Shown: positions 1-6,985 of the stretch, one piece after another
How positions within the stretch are numbered: position 1 is the first letter of the stretch
Layout: every line of letters starts with the position of its first letter
Notes under the pieces: model-generated
What the model was told of the DNA's origin: nothing
Seen by the model: the letters and a program-made list of their open reading frames with translations, nothing else
Databases searched by the model: none
Made by a program: the position numbers and the translations under genes
Source: Methylotenera_A sp031417915
Lineage (GTDB): Bacteria > Pseudomonadota > Gammaproteobacteria > Burkholderiales > Methylophilaceae
Direction: 5' to 3'
NCBI GenBank assembly: GCA_031417915.1
Contig: JANOWN010000059.1
Location: 1-17,087, forward strand
DNA: 17,087 nt

Positions 1-1
1 G

Positions 2-331
2 CAAAAAATCGCCGAACAGCGCGATTTGCTGACGCGCATTCGCAGCCAACAAGCGGTTGCGAGCATTGAACGGGAAATTGCTGGGCTAGAAAAACAACTA
101 AAAAAAGCAGAAGAAGAGTCAACTAAATATCAAGGCCAAACCACCAGCATGATGGGCTTAGAAAAACCCTTATTTCGACTTAAAAACCCAGGCATTATTT
201 CGATTCCACTGGGCTTTTTAATGGTGATTTTGTTCTCACTTTTAACCCGCGATAAACGCGCCGAAGAGCTATGGGAAGAACTCTATGTGCGGCAGAATAC
301 GGGCTTGCATGTGGAAGATGTTTCGCATTAA
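2..331 (+). CDS. C-terminal end of an SSS-family sodium:solute (cation/acetate-type) symporter, partial
   Basis: The reading frame is open to the left window edge, so only the last 109 residues are visible. The order is a charged, Lys/Glu/Gln-rich helical stretch of about 45 residues that looks like a coiled coil (around QAVASIEREIAGLEKQLKKA), the motif LKNPGIISIPLGF leading into one membrane segment, then a charged tail containing YVRQNTG and ending in His. From memory, the NPG-IISIPLGF segment and the RQNTG tail are typical of the C-terminus of the VC_2705-type subfamily of SSS symporters related to ActP, which import acetate or other small carboxylates with a cation across the inner membrane. 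The substrate cannot be read from this fragment. No Rho-independent terminator follows; there is only an all-AT palindrome at about 328-343. The family call is fairly secure and the substrate is open. Confidence 0.72.
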   Translation, partial: QKIAEQRDLLTRIRSQQAVASIEREIAGLEKQLKKAEEESTKYQGQTTSMMGLEKPLFRLKNPGIISIPLGFLMVILFSLLTRDKRAEELWEELYVRQNTGLHVEDVSH

Positions 332-411
332 TTAAAATTAATTGCGCCAGCTCTTGCTATTTATTATCATACGGACAGAGATAGCCTAACATCAGGATTT
401 AAAAAGAAAAT

Positions 412-984
412 ATGCTAAAAGTTATTTGGAACGATCCTGTTTGGAGCAAAGTAATTGCAGGCGGTATTCTCGCAGCGGCGGCAGTTCTGCTAACCTACTT
501 TCTGAATTGGTGGCCTTTTATTTGGTCTAAGTTGCTGTACATAATTGGTGCTATTTGGAAACTAATTACTTACTCTGTAAACATTCCTGCTGGCGCGATT
601 CTGTGCTTTTTCTTGATAGTCATTTGGTTGTTGTCTAGAGAAAAGACTGTAGCAAATAATATCATTACTACAAATCTACGTCAGGCGACAGTACTGTATC
701 CGACTGCCGCCAAAATTGAAGCTCCTTTAGCACCCGCAAAGCCTCAGTTTTCTACTAACGAGGAATTAGTAATTAAAATACTAGGTGCAGCTGATGGTAA
801 ATGGATGGGAATATACGAAATTGCAACAAGTCTCGAACTGTCGCACTTGGTCACAGAGCAGGCAGTTGAAAGACTATTCCATTTGAATTTTCTTATAGAT
901 TCTCTGAACTATTTAACGGGAAGAAGTTTTCGCCTCAGCTCGAAAGGGCGCGACTATGCAATTGAACATAATTACGTTAATTAA
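412..984 (+). CDS. Hypothetical two-TM membrane protein with C-terminal winged-helix-like domain
   Basis: I do not recognise this 190-residue protein as a named family. Visible are a short N-terminus with the motif NDPVWSKVIAGGI, a first hydrophobic segment at about residues 13-31, an aromatic loop rich in Trp, a second hydrophobic segment at about 57-75 followed by a basic stop (SREK), a Pro/Ala-rich linker at about 95-115, and a soluble domain at about 116-190. The soluble domain has the spacing of a winged helix: ELVIKIL, then IYEIATSLELS, VTEQAVERL as the likely recognition helix, and a wing ending FRLSSKGRDYAIE. Both termini are probably cytoplasmic. The gene is more AT-rich than its neighbours and lacks their GCG/CGC-heavy codon use, which may mean recent acquisition. 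It converges on the aldolase gene with only 8 bp between the stops. The Shine-Dalgarno sequence is weak. Function is unknown; a membrane-tethered regulator or accessory effector is a guess. Confidence 0.6.
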   Translation: MLKVIWNDPVWSKVIAGGILAAAAVLLTYFLNWWPFIWSKLLYIIGAIWKLITYSVNIPAGAILCFFLIVIWLLSREKTVANNIITTNLRQATVLYPTAAKIEAPLAPAKPQFSTNEELVIKILGAADGKWMGIYEIATSLELSHLVTEQAVERLFHLNFLIDSLNYLTGRSFRLSSKGRDYAIEHNYVN

Positions 985-992
985 AATTTTAT

Positions 993-1637
993 TTATGTAT
1001 TTTTCGCCCACTTTCCATAACCCTTAAACTGCTGAAACACTTCGCGCATCTCAGCTTCACTTAGTAATGGCGGATTAGCATCTAACTGCAAAATGCGCCA
1101 ATATTGCTCACACAAGTTTTCTACTTCTACCGTCACTGCCAAGGCATCTTCTAAATCACGCCCCAGCGCTATCATGCCGTGGTTCGCCAGCAGACAGGCT
1201 TTGCGATCTTGTAATGCGCTAAGCGCGTTATCTGACAAAGCTTGCGAGCCAAACAAGGCATAAGGCGCACAACGAATGGTGTCACCGCCCACCACCGCTA
1301 TCATGTAGTGAAATGGGGGAATATCTTTATGTAAGCAGGCTAAGGTCGTTGCAAACATGCTATGCGTATGCACCACCGCGTTGACTTCTAAACGGCTGGC
1401 TAAAATATCGCGATGAAAACGCCATTCGCTTGAGGGGATTTTGCCATCTTCAAAACTGCCGTCGAACTGCATACGCACCATGCTGGCTGGCGTCATTTCT
1501 TCTACGCTCATGCCAGATGGCGTGACTAAAAAACCATTTTCATAACGCACGCTACAATTGCCTGCAGTGCCTTTATTGAGGCCGAGTTCAGCTAGTTTTT
1601 GGGTGGTTTTTAATAATTGTTCAGATAAGTTTTTCAT
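993..1637 (-). CDS. FucA-like class II aldolase, probable 5-methylthioribulose-1-phosphate/5-deoxyribulose-1-phosphate aldolase
   Basis: The protein has 214 residues from the ATG at 1637, close to the 215 of E. coli FucA. It has the class II aldolase pattern throughout: GTAGNCSVRY (phosphate-binding loop), SSEWRFH with catalytic Glu71, VVHTHS with zinc ligands His90 and His92, HYMIAVVGG, RCAPYALFGS, and ANHG with the third zinc His153. These match FucA E73/H92/H94/H155. Class II aldolases of this type split a ketose-1-phosphate into DHAP and an aldehyde. Because mtnA lies just upstream on the same strand, the likely substrate is 5-methylthioribulose-1-phosphate or its 5-deoxy analogue (the Ald2/DHAP-shunt role) rather than fuculose-1-phosphate; no fucose genes are nearby. 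A GTG at 1661 would add 8 residues, but they have no family counterpart and lie against the palindrome at 1665. The substrate is inferred from context. Confidence 0.82.
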   Translation of the reverse strand: MKNLSEQLLKTTQKLAELGLNKGTAGNCSVRYENGFLVTPSGMSVEEMTPASMVRMQFDGSFEDGKIPSSEWRFHRDILASRLEVNAVVHTHSMFATTLACLHKDIPPFHYMIAVVGGDTIRCAPYALFGSQALSDNALSALQDRKACLLANHGMIALGRDLEDALAVTVEVENLCEQYWRILQLDANPPLLSEAEMREVFQQFKGYGKWAKNT

Positions 1638-1664
1638 AATAAATAACCACTTACTTTCCACACT

Positions 1665-1738
1665 GTCATTCTGAGCGTAGCGAAGAATCCAGTCAATGTG
1701 GCAAAGTTGCTTGGATTCTTCGCTACGCTCAGAATGAC
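1665..1738. repeat. Perfect 27-bp inverted repeat (REP/MITE-like palindrome)
   Basis: The left arm (1665-1691) and right arm (1712-1738) are exact reverse complements over 27 bp, separated by a 20-nt loop. The arm begins GTCATTCTGAGCG and ends AGAATCCA. From memory, similar GTCATTCTGAGCG...AAGAATC palindromes are scattered in intergenic regions of many unrelated bacterial genomes. It sits in the mtnA-aldolase gap, so it would form a strong hairpin in a shared transcript. There is no T-tract on either strand, so it is not a normal Rho-independent terminator. Confidence 0.9.
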
Positions 1739-1784
1739 GGTTGTTAAGTTTTTACATTGAGCTCTATTTTTCGACCAAAACACA

Positions 1785-1880
1785 TGCCCTGCAACCGTAA
1801 AGGTTGTCCTCGCAGAATATACCAGCTGAAGCTGGTATATTCACGCCTGAAACCCGCATGGATACTGGGCTGCAGAGCAT
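1785..1880. repeat. Dispersed intergenic repeat, copy A (with internal 13-bp hairpin)
   Basis: The copy starts with TGCCCTGCAACC and ends with CATGGATACTGGGCTGCAGA. Both parts recur in the intergenic elements at 9955-10043 and 12401-12437. Inside it is a perfect 13-bp hairpin, arms 1815-1827 and 1830-1842 with a 2-nt GA loop. It directly follows the mtnA stop codon on the minus strand. I interpret it as a member of a small REP-like family of this genome; no transposase or target-site duplication was identified. Confidence 0.65.
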
Positions 1881-1882
1881 AT

Positions 1883-2944
1883 TTATTTAATACTTTTTAG
1901 CGCATTTGGCGCAAATACGCCTTTTTCTGTAATGATTCCCGTCACCAATCTGGCAGGCGTCACGTCAAACGCAGGGTTAGCGGTTTGGCTTTCATGCGGA
2001 ATCACACGCACCGCTAGTAAGTTGCCATCTGCGCTTAAACCTTGTAGATACGCCACTTCATCGCCATGCCGATGTTCAATTTCAATGTCTTTTTGATTTG
2101 AAATGTCCCAATCAATGGTCGGCGATGGCACGGCGGCATAAAATGGGATGTTGTTATCGAACGCAGCCAGCGCTTTTAAATAAGTGCCGATTTTGTTGCA
2201 TACGTCGCCATTTGCCGTCACGCGATCCGCACCCACAATCACCAACTCTACTTGATTATTTTGAATTAAATGGCCTGCTGCGTTATCAGTGATAACCGTA
2301 TGCGGAATGCCGTGTTGCGCCAGCTCCCAAGCGGTTAAAAATGCGCCTTGATTGCGCGGACGCGTTTCGCTGACATACACATGCACATTCAAACCAGCAT
2401 CGTGCGCGGCGAAAATGGGCGATAAGGCCGTACCAAAATCGACGGTAGCCAGCCAACCTGCATTGCAATGCGTCATGATATTGAATTGCGTATTTTGATA
2501 TAAACTTTTAATCAAAGCCAAACCGTGCTGACCAATGAGTTGGTTCTGCGCAACATCTTCCTCAGCAATTTTTGCAGCTTCTTTCCATGCCGTCATATTG
2601 CGCGCTTTATTCGGCTTGGCCTGCAAGCAAGCATTCATGCGGCTTACAGCCCATGCCAAATTAACTGCAGTTGGTCGCGTGGCGATTAATGTTGCACTTG
2701 CATGTGCCAAACTTTCATCCGAGTCGTCATACAGCATTGCCAGCGCAATGCCATACGCCGCCGCCACGCCGATTAAAGGCGCGCCACGCACTTGCATACT
2801 TTTAATCGCATGCGCCATTTGCTCCAAATTGTGGATTTTGGCGATTTCGAACGCAAACGGCAACTTGGTTTGGTCGATAATTTCGACAAACTTGCAACGC
2901 GCATCTGGCCAAATAGTGCGATGGTGTTGGTTGGCAACTTTCAT
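1883..2944 (-). CDS. mtnA: S-methyl-5-thioribose-1-phosphate isomerase
   Basis: MtnA converts 5-methylthioribose-1-phosphate to 5-methylthioribulose-1-phosphate in the cytoplasm, during salvage of methylthioadenosine; many homologues also accept the 5-deoxyribose analogue. The 353-residue length is normal for the family. Family blocks are visible: SMQVRGAPLIGVAAAYG near residues 49-65, NIMTHCNAGWLATVDFGTAL with the catalytic Cys at residue 160, VYVSETRPRNQGA, and VELVIVGADRVTANGDVCNKIGTY with the catalytic Asp at residue 240. Cys160 and Asp240 coincide with the catalytic numbering of the Bacillus subtilis enzyme. The aldolase gene follows about 245 bp downstream on the same strand, with the palindrome and repeat copy A between. 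No mtnK, mtnP, mtnB, mtnC or mtnD is present in the window. No clear Shine-Dalgarno sequence precedes the ATG. Confidence 0.95.
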   Translation of the reverse strand: MKVANQHHRTIWPDARCKFVEIIDQTKLPFAFEIAKIHNLEQMAHAIKSMQVRGAPLIGVAAAYGIALAMLYDDSDESLAHASATLIATRPTAVNLAWAVSRMNACLQAKPNKARNMTAWKEAAKIAEEDVAQNQLIGQHGLALIKSLYQNTQFNIMTHCNAGWLATVDFGTALSPIFAAHDAGLNVHVYVSETRPRNQGAFLTAWELAQHGIPHTVITDNAAGHLIQNNQVELVIVGADRVTANGDVCNKIGTYLKALAAFDNNIPFYAAVPSPTIDWDISNQKDIEIEHRHGDEVAYLQGLSADGNLLAVRVIPHESQTANPAFDVTPARLVTGIITEKGVFAPNALKSIK

Positions 2945-3065
2945 GCCCGTTTTGCGATTTTCATATGAATTTTAGTTATCATTTTCATGCCAATTATTTT
3001 AAAAAATTCTAAATAAATTTAATTAAAAAGCTTGCATTTTTATGCGTTCTATTTTTTGGGTTTTT

Positions 3066-3100
3066 CCATCCACAAAATCTGTGGATAACTTTGTGGATTA
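3066..3100. promoter_or_regulatory. Cluster of three DnaA-box-like 9-mers in an AT-rich spacer
   Basis: Within 35 bp there is TGTGGATAA at 3080-3088 (an exact reverse complement of the consensus box TTATCCACA), TGTGGATTA at 3092-3100 (one mismatch) and CCATCCACA at 3066-3074 (two mismatches, opposite strand). The first and third form the palindrome ATCCACA-5-TGTGGAT. The cluster sits in the 289-bp gap between tatD and mtnA, flanked on both sides by very AT-rich DNA with long T-runs. Apart from this cluster I see no gene, RNA or convincing promoter in the gap. The matches are direct observation; DnaA binding is inference. Confidence 0.6.
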
Positions 3101-3233
3101 CTGTGTCTTAAAACCGTAACAGTGCATTTTTAAAGGCTTTTTTCAAAAAGTTCATTTTTTAATCTACTTTTTTTACTATATAAATCAATAACTTATAGTA
3201 TGCCCTTGGTTTAATAAGGTTTTTTTGCACTTG

Positions 3234-4043
3234 TTAATGTAAAGCTTCAAGTGGTGTGTATAAAGTACTTAAGTTTGGCAAAATAGTAAGCGCATTTTTG
3301 CCTGTAGTTTCAATGATTTGCGCCACTTCTACGCCTCTTAAATCAGCCAAAATTTGCGCAATTTCCATGAGTTCCGCGGGGCTATTTCTGCCCTTGGTGC
3401 CAAGCCATGCTGGTGGAATATCGGGTGAATCAGTTTCTAAAACGATGCTTTCCAGCGGCAAAGTTTTAGCTAATTCTCTAATTTTGAGCGCGCGCGGGTA
3501 GGTCATCGCGCCGCCAAAGCCCAATTTGAAGCCGAGTTTAATAAACGCATCCGCCTGTTGTGCGCTACCGTTAAACGCGTGTGCGATGCCGCCTATCACC
3601 TTGTGTTTACGCAAATGCTTCAACACATCATCCACCGCGCGCCGCACATGCAAAACTACTGGCAAATTGAATGTTTGCGCGATTTTTAACTGCTCTGCAA
3701 AAAAATATTCCTGTGTTTCGCGATTTTGCTGAGTGACAAAAAAATCTAAACCAATTTCGCCGACTGCGACTAGCTTTTGGCTAGATAATTGTTCTACGAT
3801 GAGTTTTTTAAGTAAGGTTAAATCACTCGGATGCGCGTTATCGACATACATCGGATGAATACCCAGTGCAAACTTGCAATTTGAATATTGATGAGATAAA
3901 TCAATCACTTGCTGAAAATTTGCGCGCTCAACTGCGGGGATAACAATTGCGCCAACGCCTTGATTTAACGCGGCTTGCGCCACTTCTGCCCTGTCTGCGT
4001 CAAATTCCGCAGCGTCTAAGTGGCAGTGCGTATCGATTAACAT
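3234..4043 (-). CDS. TatD-family metal-dependent hydrolase (YjjV-like)
   Basis: This 269-residue TIM-barrel metallohydrolase has all family metal ligands visible: THCHLD with His6 and His8, VAVGEIGLDFF with Glu96, VLHVRRA with His132, IAHAFNGS with His155 and LETDSPD with Asp205. TatD proteins are cytoplasmic Mg-dependent enzymes, described as DNases and linked to DNA quality control. The GGAMTYPRA segment resembles the E. coli paralogue YjjV (GGTITYPRA) more than TatD or YcfH. Its ATG overlaps the ribD stop codon (ATGTTAA), so the two are translationally coupled and it is the last gene of the glyA-nrdR-ribD-tatD run. No T-tract hairpin directly follows the stop. The exact substrate is unknown. 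Confidence 0.9.
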   Translation of the reverse strand: MLIDTHCHLDAAEFDADRAEVAQAALNQGVGAIVIPAVERANFQQVIDLSHQYSNCKFALGIHPMYVDNAHPSDLTLLKKLIVEQLSSQKLVAVGEIGLDFFVTQQNRETQEYFFAEQLKIAQTFNLPVVLHVRRAVDDVLKHLRKHKVIGGIAHAFNGSAQQADAFIKLGFKLGFGGAMTYPRALKIRELAKTLPLESIVLETDSPDIPPAWLGTKGRNSPAELMEIAQILADLRGVEVAQIIETTGKNALTILPNLSTLYTPLEALH

Positions 4044-5173
4044 GACGGTTTTGCGCGCAGCCGAATATCCGCACCGATTTGGCGAATATCCAAAATTTGC
4101 AAATTGATGGCTTGGGTCATTTGCGTAAGTTCTGGCATGGCGAACATGCTTTTTGCCGAACCGCCCAAGAGTTTTGGCGCGTAATAAATTAACAGCTCGT
4201 CAATGAGGTTTTGCGCCAACAGCGCGCCGTTGAGGCCTTCTCCGCCCTCGACTAGCACTTCGTTGATTTCGCGGCTGGCAAGGTGGCTTAGCAGCGTTTT
4301 TAGGCATACTTTTCCAGCCTCATTCGGAATACAAAGCAACTCGGCGCCCACAGCTAATAATTGCGCTTGTTTTTTCTGGCTAGCCTTTGCAAAAGCTATC
4401 AGCACGTTGCCGCATGATTTATTTTCGGAACGTAATATTTTTGCGTTCGGCGGCGTTTTTAACGCGCTATCGACAATAACGCGCATAGGCTGCAAGCTAA
4501 TATCCATGCAGGTTGAAGGCATGCTCTTTAAAATTTCGTATCGCACATTCATACTTGGATTATCCGCCAACACCGTGCCCGCGCCAGTGAGAATGGCGCA
4601 CGAACGCGCGCGCCAATGTTGCACATCCGCTCTCGCCGCTTCACTGGTAATCCATTGGCTAACACCGTTTTTGAGCGCGGTTTTGCCATCTAAACTGGCG
4701 GCAATTTTGCTGCGCACGAATGGAGAGTTTTTAGTCATGCGCGAGATAAAACCGGGGTTAAGCGCCTCTGCTTGCGCTTGCATTAAGCCAGTCGCGGTTT
4801 CAATATTGTGTGCTTGCAAATGCGCTAAACCGCTACCCGCAACTTGCGGATTTGGGTCTTGCATGGCGGCAATCACTTTTGAAATTCCTACATCGATAAT
4901 GGCCTGCGAGCAAGGCGGCGTGCGGCCTGTGTGGCTGCATGGTTCTAGCGTGACATATAAAGTTGCGCCTTTAGCGACATTGCCAGCTTGGCGTAATGCA
5001 AACACTTCAGCATGCGGCTCACCCGCTTTTAAATGCGCGCCTTCGCCAACTATTTTGCCGTCTTTCACAATCACGCAGCCCACGCGCGGATTGGGTTGCG
5101 TGGTATATAAACCCTGCTCTGCCAGCTGCAAAGCGCGTGTCATATAGCTGTGGTCGTTGGCGCTAAATGCCAT
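4037..5173 (-). CDS. ribD: Bifunctional diaminohydroxyphosphoribosylaminopyrimidine deaminase / 5-amino-6-(5-phosphoribosylamino)uracil reductase
   Basis: RibD catalyses the second and third steps of riboflavin synthesis from GTP. The N-terminal deaminase domain (about residues 1-145) carries the zinc signature HAE at residues 54-56 and the partner motif TLEPCSHTGRTPPC with Cys79 and Cys88. The C-terminal reductase domain (from about 150) begins PFVRSKIAASLDGKTA and continues with the TGAGTVLADNP loop, VLVEGGEGLNGALL and a final strand-rich segment. The 378-residue length is typical of the fused enzyme. The start lies only 5 bp after the nrdR stop and no separate promoter is visible, so it is probably cotranscribed with nrdR; the nrdR-ribD arrangement is common in proteobacteria. 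A long antisense frame inside it (4203-5147, +) is a shadow. Confidence 0.97.
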   Translation of the reverse strand: MAFSANDHSYMTRALQLAEQGLYTTQPNPRVGCVIVKDGKIVGEGAHLKAGEPHAEVFALRQAGNVAKGATLYVTLEPCSHTGRTPPCSQAIIDVGISKVIAAMQDPNPQVAGSGLAHLQAHNIETATGLMQAQAEALNPGFISRMTKNSPFVRSKIAASLDGKTALKNGVSQWITSEAARADVQHWRARSCAILTGAGTVLADNPSMNVRYEILKSMPSTCMDISLQPMRVIVDSALKTPPNAKILRSENKSCGNVLIAFAKASQKKQAQLLAVGAELLCIPNEAGKVCLKTLLSHLASREINEVLVEGGEGLNGALLAQNLIDELLIYYAPKLLGGSAKSMFAMPELTQMTQAINLQILDIRQIGADIRLRAKPSC

Positions 5174-5178
5174 ATGGT

Positions 5179-5622
5179 TTATAGGTCGCGAATGACATCG
5201 TGAAAATCATCCACATCGGAAAAACTGCGATACACCGATGCAAAGCGAATATAAGCGACTTTATCCATCACTTTCAACTCCTGCATCACGCTTTCGCCCA
5301 ACACGCGGGCGGGGATTTCGCGCTCACCAAGGCTTAGCATTTTTTGCACAATATGGTCGAGTGCGCGATCGACATATTCCGTCGGCACCGGGCGCTTGTG
5401 CAGCGCGCGCGTAAACGATAAGCGCAACTTTTCGCGACTGAACTCCTCACGCGTGCCATTGGTTTTAACCACTTGCGGCAAGTGTAAATCAGCCGTTTCG
5501 TACGTGGTAAAACGCTTATCGCACTTGCCACATTTACGCCGACGGCGAATTGAATCGCCTTCGTCATTCACTCTAGAATCAATGACTTGGGTATCGGCGT
5601 CGCCGCAGAAAGGACATTTCAT
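5179..5622 (-). CDS. nrdR: Transcriptional repressor NrdR
   Basis: NrdR is the ATP/dATP-sensing repressor of ribonucleotide reductase operons and binds NrdR boxes upstream of nrd genes. At 147 residues it has the usual size. The N-terminal zinc ribbon is complete: MKCPFC with Cys3 and Cys6, RRRRKC with Cys31, and Cys34, followed by KRFTTYE. The ATP-cone domain spans about residues 49-139, with VVKTNGTREEFSREKL at its start and VAYIRFASVYRSF near its end. Its target nrd genes are not in the window, which is normal because the gene usually travels with ribD. It lies 108 bp downstream of glyA, with inverted heptamer repeats in the gap. There is no good Shine-Dalgarno sequence. Confidence 0.97.
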   Translation of the reverse strand: MKCPFCGDADTQVIDSRVNDEGDSIRRRRKCGKCDKRFTTYETADLHLPQVVKTNGTREEFSREKLRLSFTRALHKRPVPTEYVDRALDHIVQKMLSLGEREIPARVLGESVMQELKVMDKVAYIRFASVYRSFSDVDDFHDVIRDL

Positions 5623-5631
5623 GATAAAGCC

Positions 5632-5726
5632 GTGAAAGGTGAAAGGCGAAACGGGAAACGAAAACCATACAGCTCACCATGCAATGCTACGCTTTTACAT
5701 TTCACTTTTCTTTTTTCACTTTTCAC
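5632..5726. repeat. Two opposed arrays of degenerate heptanucleotide repeats
   Basis: Five back-to-back 7-mers run at 5632-5666 (GTGAAAG, GTGAAAG, GCGAAAC, GGGAAAC, GAAAACC). Five more run in the opposite orientation at 5692-5726; read on the minus strand they are GTGAAAA, GTGAAAA, AAGAAAA, GTGAAAT, GTAAAAG. Register is kept at exactly 7 nt throughout and the consensus is GTGAAAN. About 25 bp of unrelated sequence separates the arrays. They fill the whole glyA-nrdR spacer and could form an imperfect hairpin in the transcript. Confidence 0.7.
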
Positions 5727-5730
5727 AGAT

Positions 5731-6978
5731 TTAGGCTACGTAAACAGGGAAGCGAGCAGTGAGCGCATGTACCTTGGCTTTGGTCGCCGCAATCACGGTT
5801 TCACTGGTCGGATTATCCAACACGTCGGCGATTAGATTGGCGACGATTATCGCTTCGGCTTCTTTAAAGCCACGCGTAGTAATGGCTGGTGAGCCAATAC
5901 GAATGCCAGAAGTGACAAACGGGCTTTCTGGGTCGTTTGGAATCGCGTTTTTATTCACCGTGATGTGCGCTAAGCCCAGCGCGGCATCTGCCGCTTTGCC
6001 GGTTAAGTTTTTCTGGCGCAAATCAACCATAAACATATGCGATTCTGTGCGGCCAGAAATAATGCGCAAGCCGCGTGCAGCAAGCATTTCCGCTAAAACA
6101 ACCGCATTCTTAAGCACTTGGTTTTGATAGGTTTTAAACTCTGGTTGTGACGCTTCTAAAAACGCAGTCGCTTTACCTGCAATCACGTGCATCAGCGGCC
6201 CACCTTGCAGACTAGGGAACACATTTGAATTAAGTGATTTTTCAAATTCTGCCTTGGCTAAAATAATGCCGCCGCGTGGGCCACGCAAAGTTTTGTGCGT
6301 GGTAGAAGTCACGAAATCGGCATGCGGAACAGGGTTTGGGTACACGCCCGCGGCGATTAAGCCAGAATAATGCGCCATATCTACCATGAAATAAGCACCC
6401 ACTTTTTTGGCGATTTCAGACATGCGCGCCCAATCAAAACGCAGCGCATACGCGCTCGCGCCGCCGATTAACAGTTTTGGCTTGGCTTCAATGGCGATTT
6501 TTTCCATTTCATCGTAATCAATTTCCTCACTTGAATTGAGACCATAAGCGACGATGTTAAACAATTTACCCGATAAATTAGCTGGCGAACCGTGCGTTAA
6601 ATGCCCGCCGTGGCCAAGGTTCATGCCCATCACCGTATCGCCAGGTTTTAAAATGCTGAAATACACTGCTTGGTTGGCCTGAGAGCCAGAATGCGGCTGT
6701 ACGTTGGCGTACTCCGCACCGTATAAGGCTTTCAACCTATCGATTGCTAATTGTTCCACTTGATCCACATATTCACAACCGCCATAAAAACGCTTGCCTG
6801 GGTAACCTTCGGCATATTTATTGGTGAGTTGCGAGCCTTGTGCTTCCATCACCGCAGGGCTGGTGTAATTTTCCGAAGCAATCAACTCAATATGCTGATG
6901 CTGGCGTACAACCTCAGCATCAATCATTTTTGCGAGTGCTGGATCGGCTTTATTTAAGGTGTTTGAAGTGCTGAACAT
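5731..6978 (-). CDS. glyA: Serine hydroxymethyltransferase
   Basis: GlyA is a PLP enzyme interconverting serine and glycine with transfer of the C1 unit to tetrahydrofolate. From the ATG at 6978 the protein has 415 residues, against 417 in E. coli. Clear family motifs are IELIASENYTSPAVMEAQGS, NKYAEGYPGKRFYGGCE, NVQPHSGSQAN, MNLGHGGHLTHGS, VDMAHYSGLIAAG and TTHKTLRGPRGG. The PLP lysine in the last one is residue 229, the same number as in E. coli GlyA. An upstream in-frame ATG at 7017 would add 13 residues with no family counterpart; the chosen ATG has a GGAG ribosome-binding site 7 nt upstream. It heads the run that continues with nrdR, ribD and tatD, and is divergent from the sigma-54 promoter region at 7113-7294. 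Confidence 0.97.
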   Translation of the reverse strand: MFSTSNTLNKADPALAKMIDAEVVRQHQHIELIASENYTSPAVMEAQGSQLTNKYAEGYPGKRFYGGCEYVDQVEQLAIDRLKALYGAEYANVQPHSGSQANQAVYFSILKPGDTVMGMNLGHGGHLTHGSPANLSGKLFNIVAYGLNSSEEIDYDEMEKIAIEAKPKLLIGGASAYALRFDWARMSEIAKKVGAYFMVDMAHYSGLIAAGVYPNPVPHADFVTSTTHKTLRGPRGGIILAKAEFEKSLNSNVFPSLQGGPLMHVIAGKATAFLEASQPEFKTYQNQVLKNAVVLAEMLAARGLRIISGRTESHMFMVDLRQKNLTGKAADAALGLAHITVNKNAIPNDPESPFVTSGIRIGSPAITTRGFKEAEAIIVANLIADVLDNPTSETVIAATKAKVHALTARFPVYVA

Positions 6979-6985
6979 GCTGTTG

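Noticed and set aside
993..1637. L-fuculose-phosphate aldolase of fucose catabolism
   Set aside because: The sequence is FucA-like, but no fucose isomerase, kinase or transporter is present and mtnA is adjacent. The methylthioribose role is preferred.
993..1661. Aldolase start at GTG 1661
   Set aside because: The extra 8 residues have no family counterpart and lie against the inserted palindrome. The ATG at 1637 gives a FucA-like N-terminus.
1665..1738. Rho-independent terminator between mtnA and the aldolase
   Set aside because: Strong hairpin but a 20-nt loop and no T-tract on either side.
3000..3233. Chromosomal origin suggested by DnaA boxes and AT-rich flanks
   Set aside because: Only three boxes, none of the usual oriC neighbours (dnaA, dnaN, gyrB, rpmH, parAB), and the gap is under 300 bp. 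Kept only as a DnaA-box cluster.
4203..5147. Long plus-strand open frame of 314 codons
   Set aside because: Exactly antisense to ribD, rich in Cys/Ser/Ala as expected of a reverse frame, with no family motif. A shadow.
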